From the NCBI RefSeq assembly GCF_916618955.1, contig NZ_OU745390.1, positions 1,178,001 to 1,242,000 on the forward strand: 64,000 bases of DNA, read 5' to 3'. Both the position numbers and the translations under genes were made by a program. The notes beneath the pieces were generated by a model that worked only from the letters and a program-made list of their open reading frames with translations, had not been told where the DNA came from and did not search any database. Shown piece after piece: positions 21,433 through 29,272 of the stretch (positions are counted from its first letter, which is position 1; each line of letters starts with the position of its first letter). This DNA comes from Pseudomonas sp. Marseille-Q3773. GTDB taxonomy: Bacteria > Pseudomonadota > Gammaproteobacteria > Pseudomonadales > Pseudomonadaceae.

Positions 21433-22262
21433 GCAACAATCCCCTTGGCGGATTCGGTGAGGGTGCGGGCTTGCGCGAGGAAGTCCAGCAGCATCTTGTT
21501 GACTTCGCGCGGTGCCTCCACCGGCATCATATGCCGTTGCTCGGCGAGGACCACACAGTGCGCCCCCGGTATGCTGGCAGCGAGCTGGCGGGCCATGGCC
21601 GGGGTGGAGCCCGAGTCGAGTTCGCCGGTGGCGATCAGCGTCGGCACCTGGATGCTGCCCAGGTCGCCGGCGCGGTACATGTCCTGGGTGGCGAACAGCG
21701 AATATGTGGTGTGGTAGCCCTGCGGGTCGTTGCTCGCCAGGACCTGGCGGATGGCGGCGACCTGCGCCGGGTTGGCAGCCTTGTATTCGCGGCTGAACCA
21801 GCGGTCGAGCGCGGCGTCGACATTGGCGTCGGGGCCTTGCTCGGCCGCCTGGGCGGCGCGGGCGATAACCCCGGCACTTTGTTCGGGGGTGCGGTTGAAC
21901 ACGCTGTTGAGTATCACCAGCGCTGCCAGGCGCTGCGGGTGATGCAGGGCGAACGCGCGGGCGACCAGGCCACCCATGGAGAAGCCGATCACGGTGGCCT
22001 GGGTGATCTGCAGGTGGTCGAGCAGCTCGGCAAGCTGGGCTGCATAGCCTTCCAGGCCGATGTCGGCGGCCGGCAGGGCGCTCTGGCCGTGGCCGAGCAT
22101 GTCGTAGGCGATGACGCGGTAGTCGTTGGCCAGGCCAACGAACTGACCGCCCCACATTTCCTTGTTCAGGCCCACGCCATGGATCAGTACCACGGGTTGG
22201 CCCTGGCCAACGGACAGGTAGCTGGTGCCGGCGGGGGTGCGTTCAGCAACAGGCTGAATCAT
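21429..22262 (-). CDS. Alpha/beta hydrolase
   Basis: Hydrolase of 277 residues with the oxyanion-hole motif LIHGVGLN, the nucleophile elbow GFSMGG and a catalytic His in EQRHMM; the acid is probably the Asp in ATGELDSG. It resembles the RutD/3-oxoadipate enol-lactonase group, which cleaves esters, lactones, carbamates or amides. The start at 22262 has GGAG eight bases upstream, preferred over an earlier in-frame ATG. It overlaps the aldehyde dehydrogenase start by four bases and lies 63 bases after the DUF1185 gene. A role in hydrolysing the ring-opened product is inferred from context. Confidence 0.9.
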   Translation of the reverse strand: MIQPVAERTPAGTSYLSVGQGQPVVLIHGVGLNKEMWGGQFVGLANDYRVIAYDMLGHGQSALPAADIGLEGYAAQLAELLDHLQITQATVIGFSMGGLVARAFALHHPQRLAALVILNSVFNRTPEQSAGVIARAAQAAEQGPDANVDAALDRWFSREYKAANPAQVAAIRQVLASNDPQGYHTTYSLFATQDMYRAGDLGSIQVPTLIATGELDSGSTPAMARQLAASIPGAHCVVLAEQRHMMPVEAPREVNKMLLDFLAQARTLTESAKGIVA

Positions 22263-22325
22263 GGAGGGCGCTCCTTCAGGGGCGGGCGCGGCGGGCAGGT
22301 ACGTCACGCCCCGTCCTGGTTGTTG

Positions 22326-22922
22326 TTATTGAGCGTTGGCTTTTTCGGCAGCCAGTTCTTCCAGGTCGATGTAGCGGTTGCCGATGCGTGGGTGCAGGCG
22401 GCCACCGTCGGAAGCGCCCAGGACCACGACGATTTCATCGGCACGCGGGGCGTCCTCGATCTGCATTTCCAGGGTGATGTAGTGCGAACGCAGGCCTTCG
22501 TCGTCCTTCTGCATCATCGGGATCTGGATCGACGTGCCCGGGCCGCCGCGCTTGTTGGTGAAGCTCAGGTAGCTCTTGGCCTGCACCGCCTCGCGGTAGT
22601 GGTTGCCGAAGCGCAGGGTGTGGATCACCGCCGAAGCGTGTTCGATTTCACCATCGGCGCCGACCACGGCTGCTTTGCCATAGGCTTCGATCTTGTCGGC
22701 ACCACCGATGGCGGCAGTCAGGCGTTCGACCATCAGGGCCCCCAGGTCCGAGCAGTTGGCGCGGATTTCCGGCTTCAGATCCTCAACGAAACCGCGACCG
22801 GCCCATGGGTTCTTGATCACCACGGCCAGGCCGACCATGGTCACCGGCTTGTCAGTGGCCTTGCCGCCTTCGATGCGGGTCTCTTCGGAGTAGGTGACGA
22901 TCTTGCGGATTTCGAAACTCAT
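22326..22922 (-). CDS. DUF1185 / amino acid synthesis family protein
   Basis: Protein of 198 residues matching the DUF1185 (AA_synth, PF06684) family, whose biochemical role is not established. It has no signal peptide or membrane segment. Conserved-looking blocks include KNPWAGRGFVEDL, GKAAVVGADGEIEHASA and FGNHYREA, with several His, Glu and Asp residues that could form an active site. AGGAG precedes the ATG, and it is the first gene of a five-gene operon behind an operator. Its fixed position with a flavin monooxygenase, hydrolase and NCS1 permease argues for a catabolic enzyme acting on an N-containing compound. Confidence 0.82.
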   Translation of the reverse strand: MSFEIRKIVTYSEETRIEGGKATDKPVTMVGLAVVIKNPWAGRGFVEDLKPEIRANCSDLGALMVERLTAAIGGADKIEAYGKAAVVGADGEIEHASAVIHTLRFGNHYREAVQAKSYLSFTNKRGGPGTSIQIPMMQKDDEGLRSHYITLEMQIEDAPRADEIVVVLGASDGGRLHPRIGNRYIDLEELAAEKANAQ

Positions 22923-22956
22923 GGATGGCTCCTAGGTGAGGGTTATCAGCTCTTGT

Positions 22957-22991
22957 TGTCTGATGGTATACCATAATATTTGTTGTGCAAG
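22957..22991 (-). promoter_or_regulatory. Shared operator/promoter block A (DUF1185 operon)
   Basis: A 35-base block that matches block B at 24864-24898 in about 30 positions. It contains the perfect 12-base palindrome ATGGTATACCAT (22963-22974) with a GGTATACC core typical of GntR/FCD operators. A TTGCAC resembling a -35 element lies at its upstream end. It is 34 bases before the DUF1185 start. Confidence 0.8.
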
Positions 22992-23059
22992 AGGGGGCGC
23001 GAAATTTCTCTGACGAGGGGATGAAAGGCGAGGGATGCCTTGGGATTTGTGCTGTCGTT

Positions 23060-23093
23060 GAGATCGAGCGCCGCCCGCGCGGCGCTCGATCTC
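23060..23093. repeat. Perfect 15-bp hairpin
   Basis: GAGATCGAGCGCCGC and its exact reverse complement flank a CCGC loop. It lies upstream of block A and beyond the monooxygenase terminator. There is no T-run on either side, so it looks like a mobile repeat hairpin rather than a terminator. Confidence 0.85.
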
Positions 23094-23125
23094 ACCCTCC
23101 CCACAAGACCCACGCCGTACACACC

Positions 23126-23170
23126 AAAAAAAACCCGCTTGCGCAGGCCACGCAGACCTACGCAAGCGGG
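23126..23170 (-). terminator. Rho-independent terminator of the monooxygenase operon
   Basis: Read on the minus strand, CCCGCTTGCG and CGCAAGCGGG form a perfect 10-bp stem with a 17-base loop, followed by eight T residues. It begins 32 bases after the monooxygenase stop and separates the two enzyme operons. Confidence 0.9.
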
Positions 23171-23201
23171 CGCATCCCGCAATGATTCAGGCAAAGGGAA
23201 T

Positions 23202-24242
23202 TCAGGCGAACGCCGGCACCACTTCCTTGATGAACAGCTCGAGCGACTTCTTCTTCTCGGCATGCGGCAGGCTGTTGTCGCACCAGAAACTGAACTCGTC
23301 GACGCCCAGCGCCTGGTAGTACTTGATGCGGGCGATGATCTCTTGCGGGGTGCCTATCATGGTGTTCTTGCGGATGTTCTCCAGCTCGAACGCCGGCACT
23401 TCGGCAAACTTCGACTCCGGGCTTGGCTCAAGGAACCCGTTGACCGGGGTGGTCTTGTTGCCGAACCAGGCATCGAAGGTGCGATAGAAGCGCGAGATTG
23501 CCTGGGCGCCGACCTTCCAGCCATCCGGCTCGGCCGGGCTGTGCACATGGGTGTGGCGCAGCACCATCAGTTGTGGGCGCGGCACGCCCGGGTTGTTGTC
23601 GAGGGCCGCCTGGAACTTGTTCTTCAAGTCCAGCACTTCCTCGTCGCCCTTCATCAATGGCGTCACCATCACGTTGCAGCCGTTGGCCACGGCGAAGTTG
23701 TGCGAGTCCGGGTCGCGGGCGGCGATCCACATCGGCGGGACGGCGTTGTAGGGCTTCGGCACGCTGGTGGAGGTGGGGAACTTGTACACCTCGCCATCAT
23801 GGGCGTAGTCGCCTTCCCACAGCTTGCGCACCGCCGGCACCATTTCGCGCAGGGCCTTGCCGCCGTCGGTGGCCGGCATGCCACCGGCCATGCGGTCGAA
23901 CTCGAACTGGTAGGCACCACGGGCCAGGCCCACTTCCATGCGGCCCTTGCTGATCACGTCGAGCAGGGCGCATTCGCCGGCGACCCGGATCGGGTTCCAG
24001 AATGGCGCGATGATGGTGCCGGCGCCCAGGCGGATCTTTTCGGTGCGTGCGGCCAGGTAGGCCAGTAATGGCATAGGGCTTGGCGAAATGGTGTATTCCA
24101 TGGCGTGGTGTTCGCCGATCCACACGGTGCTGAAACCGCCGTTTTCGGCCATCAGGGTCAGTTCGGTCAGGTCTTCGAACAGCTGGCGGTGGCTGACCTG
24201 TTCATCCCAACGTTCCATGTGCACGAACAACGAAAATTTCAT
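23202..24242 (-). CDS. Luciferase-like (LLM) flavin-dependent monooxygenase
   Basis: Group C flavoprotein monooxygenase of 346 residues that would use reduced flavin from the partner reductase to oxidise the pathway substrate. The luciferase-like TIM barrel is evident from TVWIGEHHAMEYT, IRLGAGTIIAPFWNPIRVAGE, GLARGAYQFEFDR and PMWIAARDP. It starts at 24242 with GAGGAAAG upstream and follows a flavin reductase by 84 bases. The family includes RutA, limonene and pyridine-ring oxygenases; the pairing with a RutF-like reductase and an NCS1 permease suggests an N-heterocycle, but the substrate cannot be read from sequence. Confidence 0.92.
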   Translation of the reverse strand: MKFSLFVHMERWDEQVSHRQLFEDLTELTLMAENGGFSTVWIGEHHAMEYTISPSPMPLLAYLAARTEKIRLGAGTIIAPFWNPIRVAGECALLDVISKGRMEVGLARGAYQFEFDRMAGGMPATDGGKALREMVPAVRKLWEGDYAHDGEVYKFPTSTSVPKPYNAVPPMWIAARDPDSHNFAVANGCNVMVTPLMKGDEEVLDLKNKFQAALDNNPGVPRPQLMVLRHTHVHSPAEPDGWKVGAQAISRFYRTFDAWFGNKTTPVNGFLEPSPESKFAEVPAFELENIRKNTMIGTPQEIIARIKYYQALGVDEFSFWCDNSLPHAEKKKSLELFIKEVVPAFA

Positions 24243-24326
24243 GGGGCTTTCCTCAACGCTTGTTGTTTTCGCCCGCCAATGCAGCGGGCTTCAGTGTGGG
24301 AGCGGGCCTGCGTCTGCCTGCCGGAC

Positions 24327-24812
24327 TCAGGCAAAGGCGGGCAGGCTGGTCATCTTGCCGCGGCAGTACACCATTGGCCGCGGCGCCTCTGCCGGGACGA
24401 TCAGGTTGTGCACCTTGCCGACCATGATGGCGTGGTCGCCACCTTCATATTCACGCCACAGTTCGCACTCGATGACCGCAGTGGCACCGGCCAGGATCGG
24501 GTTGCCCAGTTCACTCAGGGTCCATTCGATGCCGCTGGCCTTGTCCTTGCCTTTCTTGGCGAACGCATAGGCTTCGGCTTGCTGTTCACCGGAGAGCAGG
24601 TGGATGGCGAAGCGCTTCTGGCGGATCAGTACAGGGTAGGAGTCGGAGCTGTAATTGGGGCAGAACAGCACCAGTGGCGGGTCCATCGACAGCGAGGAGA
24701 ACGCGCTGGCAGTCAGGCCGACAACCGAGCCGTCGTCGTCCAGCGTGGTGATGACGGTAACGCCGGACGGGAAGGAGCCCAGGACGTGCTTGTAGACGGT
24801 TGCGTCGATCAT
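24327..24812 (-). CDS. Flavin reductase, RutF/HpaC-like, copy 2
   Basis: NAD(P)H:flavin oxidoreductase of 161 residues and the obvious electron donor for the luciferase-like monooxygenase encoded next. It shares GSFPSGVTV, LVLFCPNY, EQQAEAYAFA and GGDHAI with copy 1 and has the same length and start context, so the two come from a duplication. AGAGGT precedes the ATG. It leads a two-gene operon behind operator block B. The final residues differ most between the copies (SLPAFA here, ALPPLG in copy 1). Confidence 0.93.
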   Translation of the reverse strand: MIDATVYKHVLGSFPSGVTVITTLDDDGSVVGLTASAFSSLSMDPPLVLFCPNYSSDSYPVLIRQKRFAIHLLSGEQQAEAYAFAKKGKDKASGIEWTLSELGNPILAGATAVIECELWREYEGGDHAIMVGKVHNLIVPAEAPRPMVYCRGKMTSLPAFA

Positions 24813-24863
24813 CGGGGTGTACCTCTGAAGGGCTGTGGTGGTCCGCGGTTTTTATCGTCGATG

Positions 24864-24898
24864 TGTCTGATGGTATACCGTAATACCTATTTTGCAAG
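24864..24898 (-). promoter_or_regulatory. Shared operator/promoter block B (reductase-monooxygenase operon)
   Basis: A 35-base block nearly identical to block A, containing TGTCTGATGGTATACC followed by GTAATACC and ending in a TTGCAA like the TTGCAC of block A. The GGTATACC core is at 24872-24879, about 52 bases before the reductase start. Confidence 0.8.
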
Positions 24899-25040
24899 CG
24901 GAATTTTCACGCTTGCGCTTATCGCGATGAGCGGCGCGAGGCCACGGGTGCTGCGGGTTTGGCTGCCAAGCAGGTACGCCACCACGGCTTTGCAAACAGA
25001 TCAGTGGGCAGTTTTTCCTGCGGATCAGTGTTGTCAAAAG

Positions 25041-25065
25041 TTTGGAATACCATAATATGGTCCGC
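25041..25065 (+). promoter_or_regulatory. Operator C (NCS1 permease 2)
   Basis: TGGAATACCATAATATGG repeats the right half of block A (ATACCATAATAT) with one change in the palindrome core (GGAATACC for GGTATACC). TTGTCA at 25031-25036 with AATATG 17 bases later could be the permease promoter, overlapping the site. Confidence 0.65.
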
Positions 25066-25131
25066 AGCTGAGAGGCCGCCTTGATGCGGTTTCCTTACAA
25101 AGATAAAAACGACCTTTCGAGCTGAAATCCT

Positions 25132-26538
25132 ATGTCCCAACCGTCGTCGCAACACCCGTTTGTCGAGAACCACACGGTCGATTACGTGCCACCTGCCGAG
25201 CGCCACGGGAAGGCGCGCGACCTGTTCACCCTCTGGTTCAGTACCAACATCGCGCCACTGCCCATCGTTACCGGCGCCATGGTGGTCCAGGTGTTCCACC
25301 TGAACCTGCTGTGGGGGCTGGTCGCCATCGTGCTCGGCCATCTTGCCGGCGGCGTGGTGATCGCCCTGGCCTCTGCGCAGGGACCGCAGCTGGGCATTCC
25401 GCAGATGGTGCAGAGCCGTGGCCAGTTCGGGCGTTACGGCGCGCTGCTGATCGTGTTCTTCACCGCGCTGATCTATGTCGGTTTCTTCATTTCCAACATC
25501 GTCCTGGCGGGCAAGACCATCCATGGTATTGCCCCGGGCGTGCCGATGCCGGGCGCGATCGTGATCGGCGCCCTGAGCGCCACTGCCATCGGCGTGATCG
25601 GCTACCGTTTCATCCACGTTCTCAACCGCATCGGTACCTGGGTGATGGGCTCGGCGCTGCTGGCCGGCTTCATCATGATGTTCGCCCAGGCGCTGCCGGC
25701 CGATTTCTTCAGCCGTGGCGCATTCAACCTGTCGGGCTTCATTGCCACGGTGTCGCTGGGCACCATCTGGCAGATCAGCTTCTCGCCATACACCTCCGAC
25801 TACTCGCGCTACCTGCCGCGCGAGGTGGGGATTGCCAGACCGTTCTGGGCGACTTACTTCGGCGCCACCCTGGGCACCATCCTGTGCTTCAGCTTCGGTG
25901 CCGTGGCGGTGCTGTGCGTGCCCGAAGGCACCGACGCGATGGATGCGGTCAAGCAGGCCACCGGTTGGCTGGGCCCGATCCTGATGGTGCTGTTCCTGCT
26001 CAACATCATCAGCCACAACGCCCTCAACCTGTATGGCGCGGTACTGTCGATCGTTACTGCGATCCAGACCTTCACCGCGGCGTGGACACCGAGCATCAGG
26101 GTGCGGGTAATGCTGGCTACGGTGATCCTGCTGGGCTGCGGCCTGGTGGCGCTGAATGCATCGGCAGGCTTCATCGGCCAGTTCATCGGCCTGATCCTGG
26201 CCCTGTTGCTGGTGCTGGTACCTTGGGCGTCGATCAACCTGATCGACTTCTACCTGATCAAGAAAGGCCAGTACGACATCGCCTCGATCTTCCGTGCCGA
26301 CGGCGGTATCTATGGCCGCTTCAATCACCACGCAATCATTGCCTATGCCTGCGGCATCCTGGTGCAATTGCCGTTTGCCAATACGTCGCTGTACGTGGGG
26401 CCGTACTCGAACATCGTCGAAGGGGCGGACCTGTCCTGGCTGTTCGGCTTGCTGGTGACGGTGCCGCTGTACTACTGCCTGGCCACTCGCGGTAACGCTG
26501 GCCAGAAGGCGGGGCGGGCGGTGAGTGTCAATGACTGA
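25132..26538 (+). CDS. NCS1 permease, copy 2, of the catabolic cluster
   Basis: Nucleobase-cation symporter-1 family importer of 468 residues with about twelve helices. It is strongly similar along its whole length to the permease at 13788-15200, sharing IAPLPIVTGA, HLNLLWG, SAQGPQ and RYLP blocks. The ATG at 25132 has no clear ribosome site. Operator C ahead of it, related to those of the two enzyme operons, ties it to the pathway and suggests that it imports the substrate, probably a small cyclic amide, imide or nucleobase-like compound. Confidence 0.92.
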   Translation: MSQPSSQHPFVENHTVDYVPPAERHGKARDLFTLWFSTNIAPLPIVTGAMVVQVFHLNLLWGLVAIVLGHLAGGVVIALASAQGPQLGIPQMVQSRGQFGRYGALLIVFFTALIYVGFFISNIVLAGKTIHGIAPGVPMPGAIVIGALSATAIGVIGYRFIHVLNRIGTWVMGSALLAGFIMMFAQALPADFFSRGAFNLSGFIATVSLGTIWQISFSPYTSDYSRYLPREVGIARPFWATYFGATLGTILCFSFGAVAVLCVPEGTDAMDAVKQATGWLGPILMVLFLLNIISHNALNLYGAVLSIVTAIQTFTAAWTPSIRVRVMLATVILLGCGLVALNASAGFIGQFIGLILALLLVLVPWASINLIDFYLIKKGQYDIASIFRADGGIYGRFNHHAIIAYACGILVQLPFANTSLYVGPYSNIVEGADLSWLFGLLVTVPLYYCLATRGNAGQKAGRAVSVND

Positions 26539-26583
26539 CAGGCAGGTGTAGCTGCAACAGGGGCAGTACCGGCGCAACAGGGC

Positions 26584-27495
26584 TCAGCGCCCTTCATGCT
26601 GGCGCCGGTACGCCCCCGGCTGCATACCCACCGCCTTGGCGAACGCCCGGGTAAACGCCGCAACCGACTGATACCCTACCTGTGCGCCTACCTGCTCGAC
26701 GGTGTGCCCCGCCTGCAGCAGCTGGCTGGCATGGCGCATGCGCAACGCCAGCAGTACCTGCCCTGGGGACTGCCCGGCCAGTTCATTGAAACGCTTGAAA
26801 AATGCCGAACGTGACAGCCCGGTGCAGGCTGCCATGCTTTCAAGGGTCCAGGCCTGCCCCGGTTGCTCGATCAATTGCGCGAGCAGCCCGGCATAAGCCG
26901 GCTGGCGTGCCAGTGCGACCAGCCCGCCCAGTGGCTGCCCGGCATGTACCTGCTGGCGCAACACATAGAGGAACAGCAGGTGCGTCAACCGCTCCAGCAG
27001 CGTTTGCGACGGGCCGGCGGCGCGCCGGCATTCCTCCAGAATCAACTCGAACAATGTCCGCGCCGCATGGCCAGCCGGTTCGTCGGCGCGCAGCAGTATC
27101 CAGTCGGCCAGGCCTTCGACGATCAGCGATGACAAACCCGGCTTGAAGTGAAAGAAGCCACACACCAGCCCTACGCCATCGACTGCTTCGGCATCCAGCG
27201 GCTGCATCGGCTGGCGTGGCTGGGCACAGGCACCGGCCAGGTCCGGTTCGCTGGCCAGGCGGTAGCCAAGGTCGCGCAGCAGGAACACCGCATCGCCAGC
27301 CGCCAGGCGTATGGCATCGGGCTGGCCGTCGATGTGCAGCCAGCAATGCCCCTGCACCACCAGATGGAAGCTCGCGCGGCCCATGCCCTGGGTGCTGGCA
27401 TGCCAGCCGCCACAGTAGCGGCCGACATGAAACAGGCTGGCATCGAGTTCCAGGCCCTCTAATAACCAATCGACAAGGTGGCTGGACGAAATCAT
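26584..27495 (-). CDS. AraC-family regulator with cupin-type sensor
   Basis: Transcription factor of 303 residues. The N-terminal part (about 1-180) resembles the AraC cupin-type ligand domain, with HLVVQGHCWLHIDG and a following LAAGDAVFLLRD barrel strand. The C-terminal 100 residues carry both AraC helix-turn-helix motifs (LSRSAFFKRFNELAG and VGYQSVAAFTRAFAKAVG). It is divergent from the AhpD-like/ABC operon with a 102-base gap and is the likely regulator of that operon. The effector is unknown. Confidence 0.9.
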   Translation of the reverse strand: MISSSHLVDWLLEGLELDASLFHVGRYCGGWHASTQGMGRASFHLVVQGHCWLHIDGQPDAIRLAAGDAVFLLRDLGYRLASEPDLAGACAQPRQPMQPLDAEAVDGVGLVCGFFHFKPGLSSLIVEGLADWILLRADEPAGHAARTLFELILEECRRAAGPSQTLLERLTHLLFLYVLRQQVHAGQPLGGLVALARQPAYAGLLAQLIEQPGQAWTLESMAACTGLSRSAFFKRFNELAGQSPGQVLLALRMRHASQLLQAGHTVEQVGAQVGYQSVAAFTRAFAKAVGMQPGAYRRQHEGR

Positions 27496-27597
27496 CTAAT
27501 GCAAAGACTCAAGAGCAAGGAAAGGCGACTGATGAATATGGAGGGTAATTCTTATAACCAACAGACTGTAGTGACCCCCATCAAAGGAGACCACTGC

Positions 27598-28158
27598 ATG
27601 TCGTCGCGCATTACTTTACACACCCTGCAGAGCGCCCCGGAAGCGGCCCGCCCGTTCCTCGAGAATGCGCAGAAGAATTCCGGCTTCATCCCCAACCTGC
27701 TGGGTGTGCTGGCCAACGCCCCGGCGGCGCTGGAAACCTATGTCACCGTCTCGGCCCTCAACGGCAAGGCCGAGCTGACCCTGGCCGAGCGCGAAGTGGT
27801 GCAGCTGATTGCCGCCACCCAGCATGGCTGTGACTTCTGCGTGGCCGGCCATACCGCGGTGGCGCTGAACAAGGCCAAGCTGCCGGCGGAGGTGGTCGAT
27901 GCCCTGCGTGCCCGTGGCGAACTGCCGGACGCGCGTTACGAAACCCTGGCCGCTTTTGCCCGCGAAGTGATCGCCACCCGTGGCAACGTCAGCGAGGCGA
28001 CCTACCAGGCCTTCCGCGCGGCCGGTTTCAGCGAAGGTAACGCGCTGGAAGTGATTCTGGGGGTGAGCCTCGCAACCCTGTGCAACTTTGCTAATGTGTT
28101 CGCCCAGACGCCGCTCAACGACGAGCTGAGCAAGTACCGCTGGCAGCCAACCGCGTAA
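27598..28158 (+). CDS. AhpD-like carboxymuconolactone decarboxylase family protein
   Basis: Protein of 186 residues with an AhpD-like fold. It carries the redox motif CDFCVAGH, with the upstream Glu (EVVQLIAATQ), which in AhpD forms the thiol peroxidase/disulfide reductase centre. The start at 27598 has the strong ribosome site AAAGGAG; an earlier in-frame ATG lacks one. It is the first gene of an operon with an acyl-CoA-dehydrogenase-like protein and an ABC importer. A role in reducing or detoxifying the imported compound is plausible but unproven. Confidence 0.88.
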   Translation: MSSRITLHTLQSAPEAARPFLENAQKNSGFIPNLLGVLANAPAALETYVTVSALNGKAELTLAEREVVQLIAATQHGCDFCVAGHTAVALNKAKLPAEVVDALRARGELPDARYETLAAFAREVIATRGNVSEATYQAFRAAGFSEGNALEVILGVSLATLCNFANVFAQTPLNDELSKYRWQPTA

Positions 28159-28207
28159 CTGTGCGCCTGGCGCTGGTGGCGCCTGCGATATCAAAAGGAG
28201 TAGGGAC

Positions 28208-29272
28208 ATGCTTGATGCTGCATTTCGTCAATGGCTGGATGCCAATGCCGAGGCAATCGACCAGGGGCAGTGCGACCCGCAACTGGTGCTGGCGCACATC
28301 GCCGAATCGCAGCTGCTGCGCATTGGCGTCGACCCCGCCTTGGGCGGCAATGGTGGCGCGGTCGCCGATGCGGTCGAGGCCATCGCCGCCATCGCCAGCC
28401 GCTCACTGGCCGCAGCCTTTGTCTGCTGGGGCCAGCGGGCGTTCATCGAATACCTGCTGCAAAGCCCCAACCAGGCCCTGCGTGAACGCCTGCTGCCCAG
28501 TCTGCTGACCGGCGAGCTGGCGGGGGCCACCGGCTTGTCCAACGCCATGAAATTCCTCTCCGGGATCGAGGCGCTGCAAGTGCGTGGCCGCCCCGAGGCG
28601 GCGGGCTGGACACTGGAAGGCCGGCTGCACTGGGTGACCAACCTGCGCAAGAGCGGGTTCGTGGTGGCGGCAGCCATCGAGGACGATGCTGGTGGTTCGC
28701 CGTTCGTGCTGGCCATCCCCTCCGACAGCCACGGGCTGGAGCGTTCTGACGACCTGGAGCTGATGGGCCTGCAATCGAGCAATACCGCAGCGCTGGCGTT
28801 CCACCAGGTGGAGCTCGGCCGTGACTGGCTGCTGCACGACAATGCCCGCGAATTCCTGCCCAAGGTGCGCCCGGCGTTTCTTGCCTTGCAGTGCGGCATG
28901 GCCATCGGCCTGGCGCGGCGTTCACTGCACGAGGTGCACGATCACCTCCATGGGCGGCTGTCGTTCCTCGAAGAGCATCGCCAGGTCCTCGACGAGCGCC
29001 TGGAAAACACCGTGGCCGAGCTCAAGCAGGGTTTGCTCGAAGGGCGCTTCCAGAGCCAGCCGGCGGCGCTGTTCAAGTTGCGCATCATCCTCGCTGAATG
29101 TGCTGCCGATGCCGTGCAGCTGGAGCTGCAAGCCAGCGGCGGCAAGGCGTACCTCGATGAGTTCGGTGCCGGTTTCGCCCGTCGCTGGCGCGAGTCGGCG
29201 TTCGTGCCCATCGTTACCCCAAGCCTGGTGCAGCTGCGTGCCGAGCTGCATCGTCAGGCTGCCAGCGCATGA
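28208..29272 (+). CDS. Acyl-CoA dehydrogenase-fold flavoprotein
   Basis: Protein of 354 residues, shorter than the usual 380-400 for acyl-CoA dehydrogenases. N-terminal helical, central beta (GATGLSNAMK, EGRLHWVTNLRKSGF) and C-terminal helical parts are recognisable. Members of this superfamily beside ABC importers often act as flavin-dependent monooxygenases or desulfurases rather than beta-oxidation enzymes. AAAAGGAG precedes the ATG, and the stop overlaps the next start as ATGA. No flavin reductase is encoded beside it, which leaves open whether it is a dehydrogenase or a reductase-dependent oxygenase. Confidence 0.8.
   Translation: MLDAAFRQWLDANAEAIDQGQCDPQLVLAHIAESQLLRIGVDPALGGNGGAVADAVEAIAAIASRSLAAAFVCWGQRAFIEYLLQSPNQALRERLLPSLLTGELAGATGLSNAMKFLSGIEALQVRGRPEAAGWTLEGRLHWVTNLRKSGFVVAAAIEDDAGGSPFVLAIPSDSHGLERSDDLELMGLQSSNTAALAFHQVELGRDWLLHDNAREFLPKVRPAFLALQCGMAIGLARRSLHEVHDHLHGRLSFLEEHRQVLDERLENTVAELKQGLLEGRFQSQPAALFKLRIILAECAADAVQLELQASGGKAYLDEFGAGFARRWRESAFVPIVTPSLVQLRAELHRQAASA

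Larger units (their letters stand above)
24813..25131. other. Divergent control region between reductase 2 and NCS1 permease 2
   Basis: This 319-base region holds no gene. It contains operator block B near the reductase, operator C near the permease, and between them the inverted repeat GCAAGCG/CGCTTGC (24894-24916). It is the control region for two divergent units of the catabolic cluster. Confidence 0.8.

Noticed and set aside
19951..22155. A 734-residue fused aldehyde dehydrogenase
   Set aside because: The extra N-terminal part is the hydrolase gene read in another frame; the ATGA overlap and ribosome site set the start at 21432.
23040..24068. Plus-strand frame starting in the perfect hairpin and running over the monooxygenase gene
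   Set aside because: It begins inside a repeat and terminator region and is antisense to a clear luciferase-like enzyme.
18922..26538. Identity of the cluster as a Rut uracil operon
   Set aside because: RutB, RutC and RutE counterparts are absent, and DUF1185, ALDH and CMD genes are not part of Rut.
24919..26577. Long antisense frame over NCS1 permease 2 (about 550 codons)
   Set aside because: The composition is Arg/His/Gln-rich shadow sequence, while the opposite strand encodes a clear permease.
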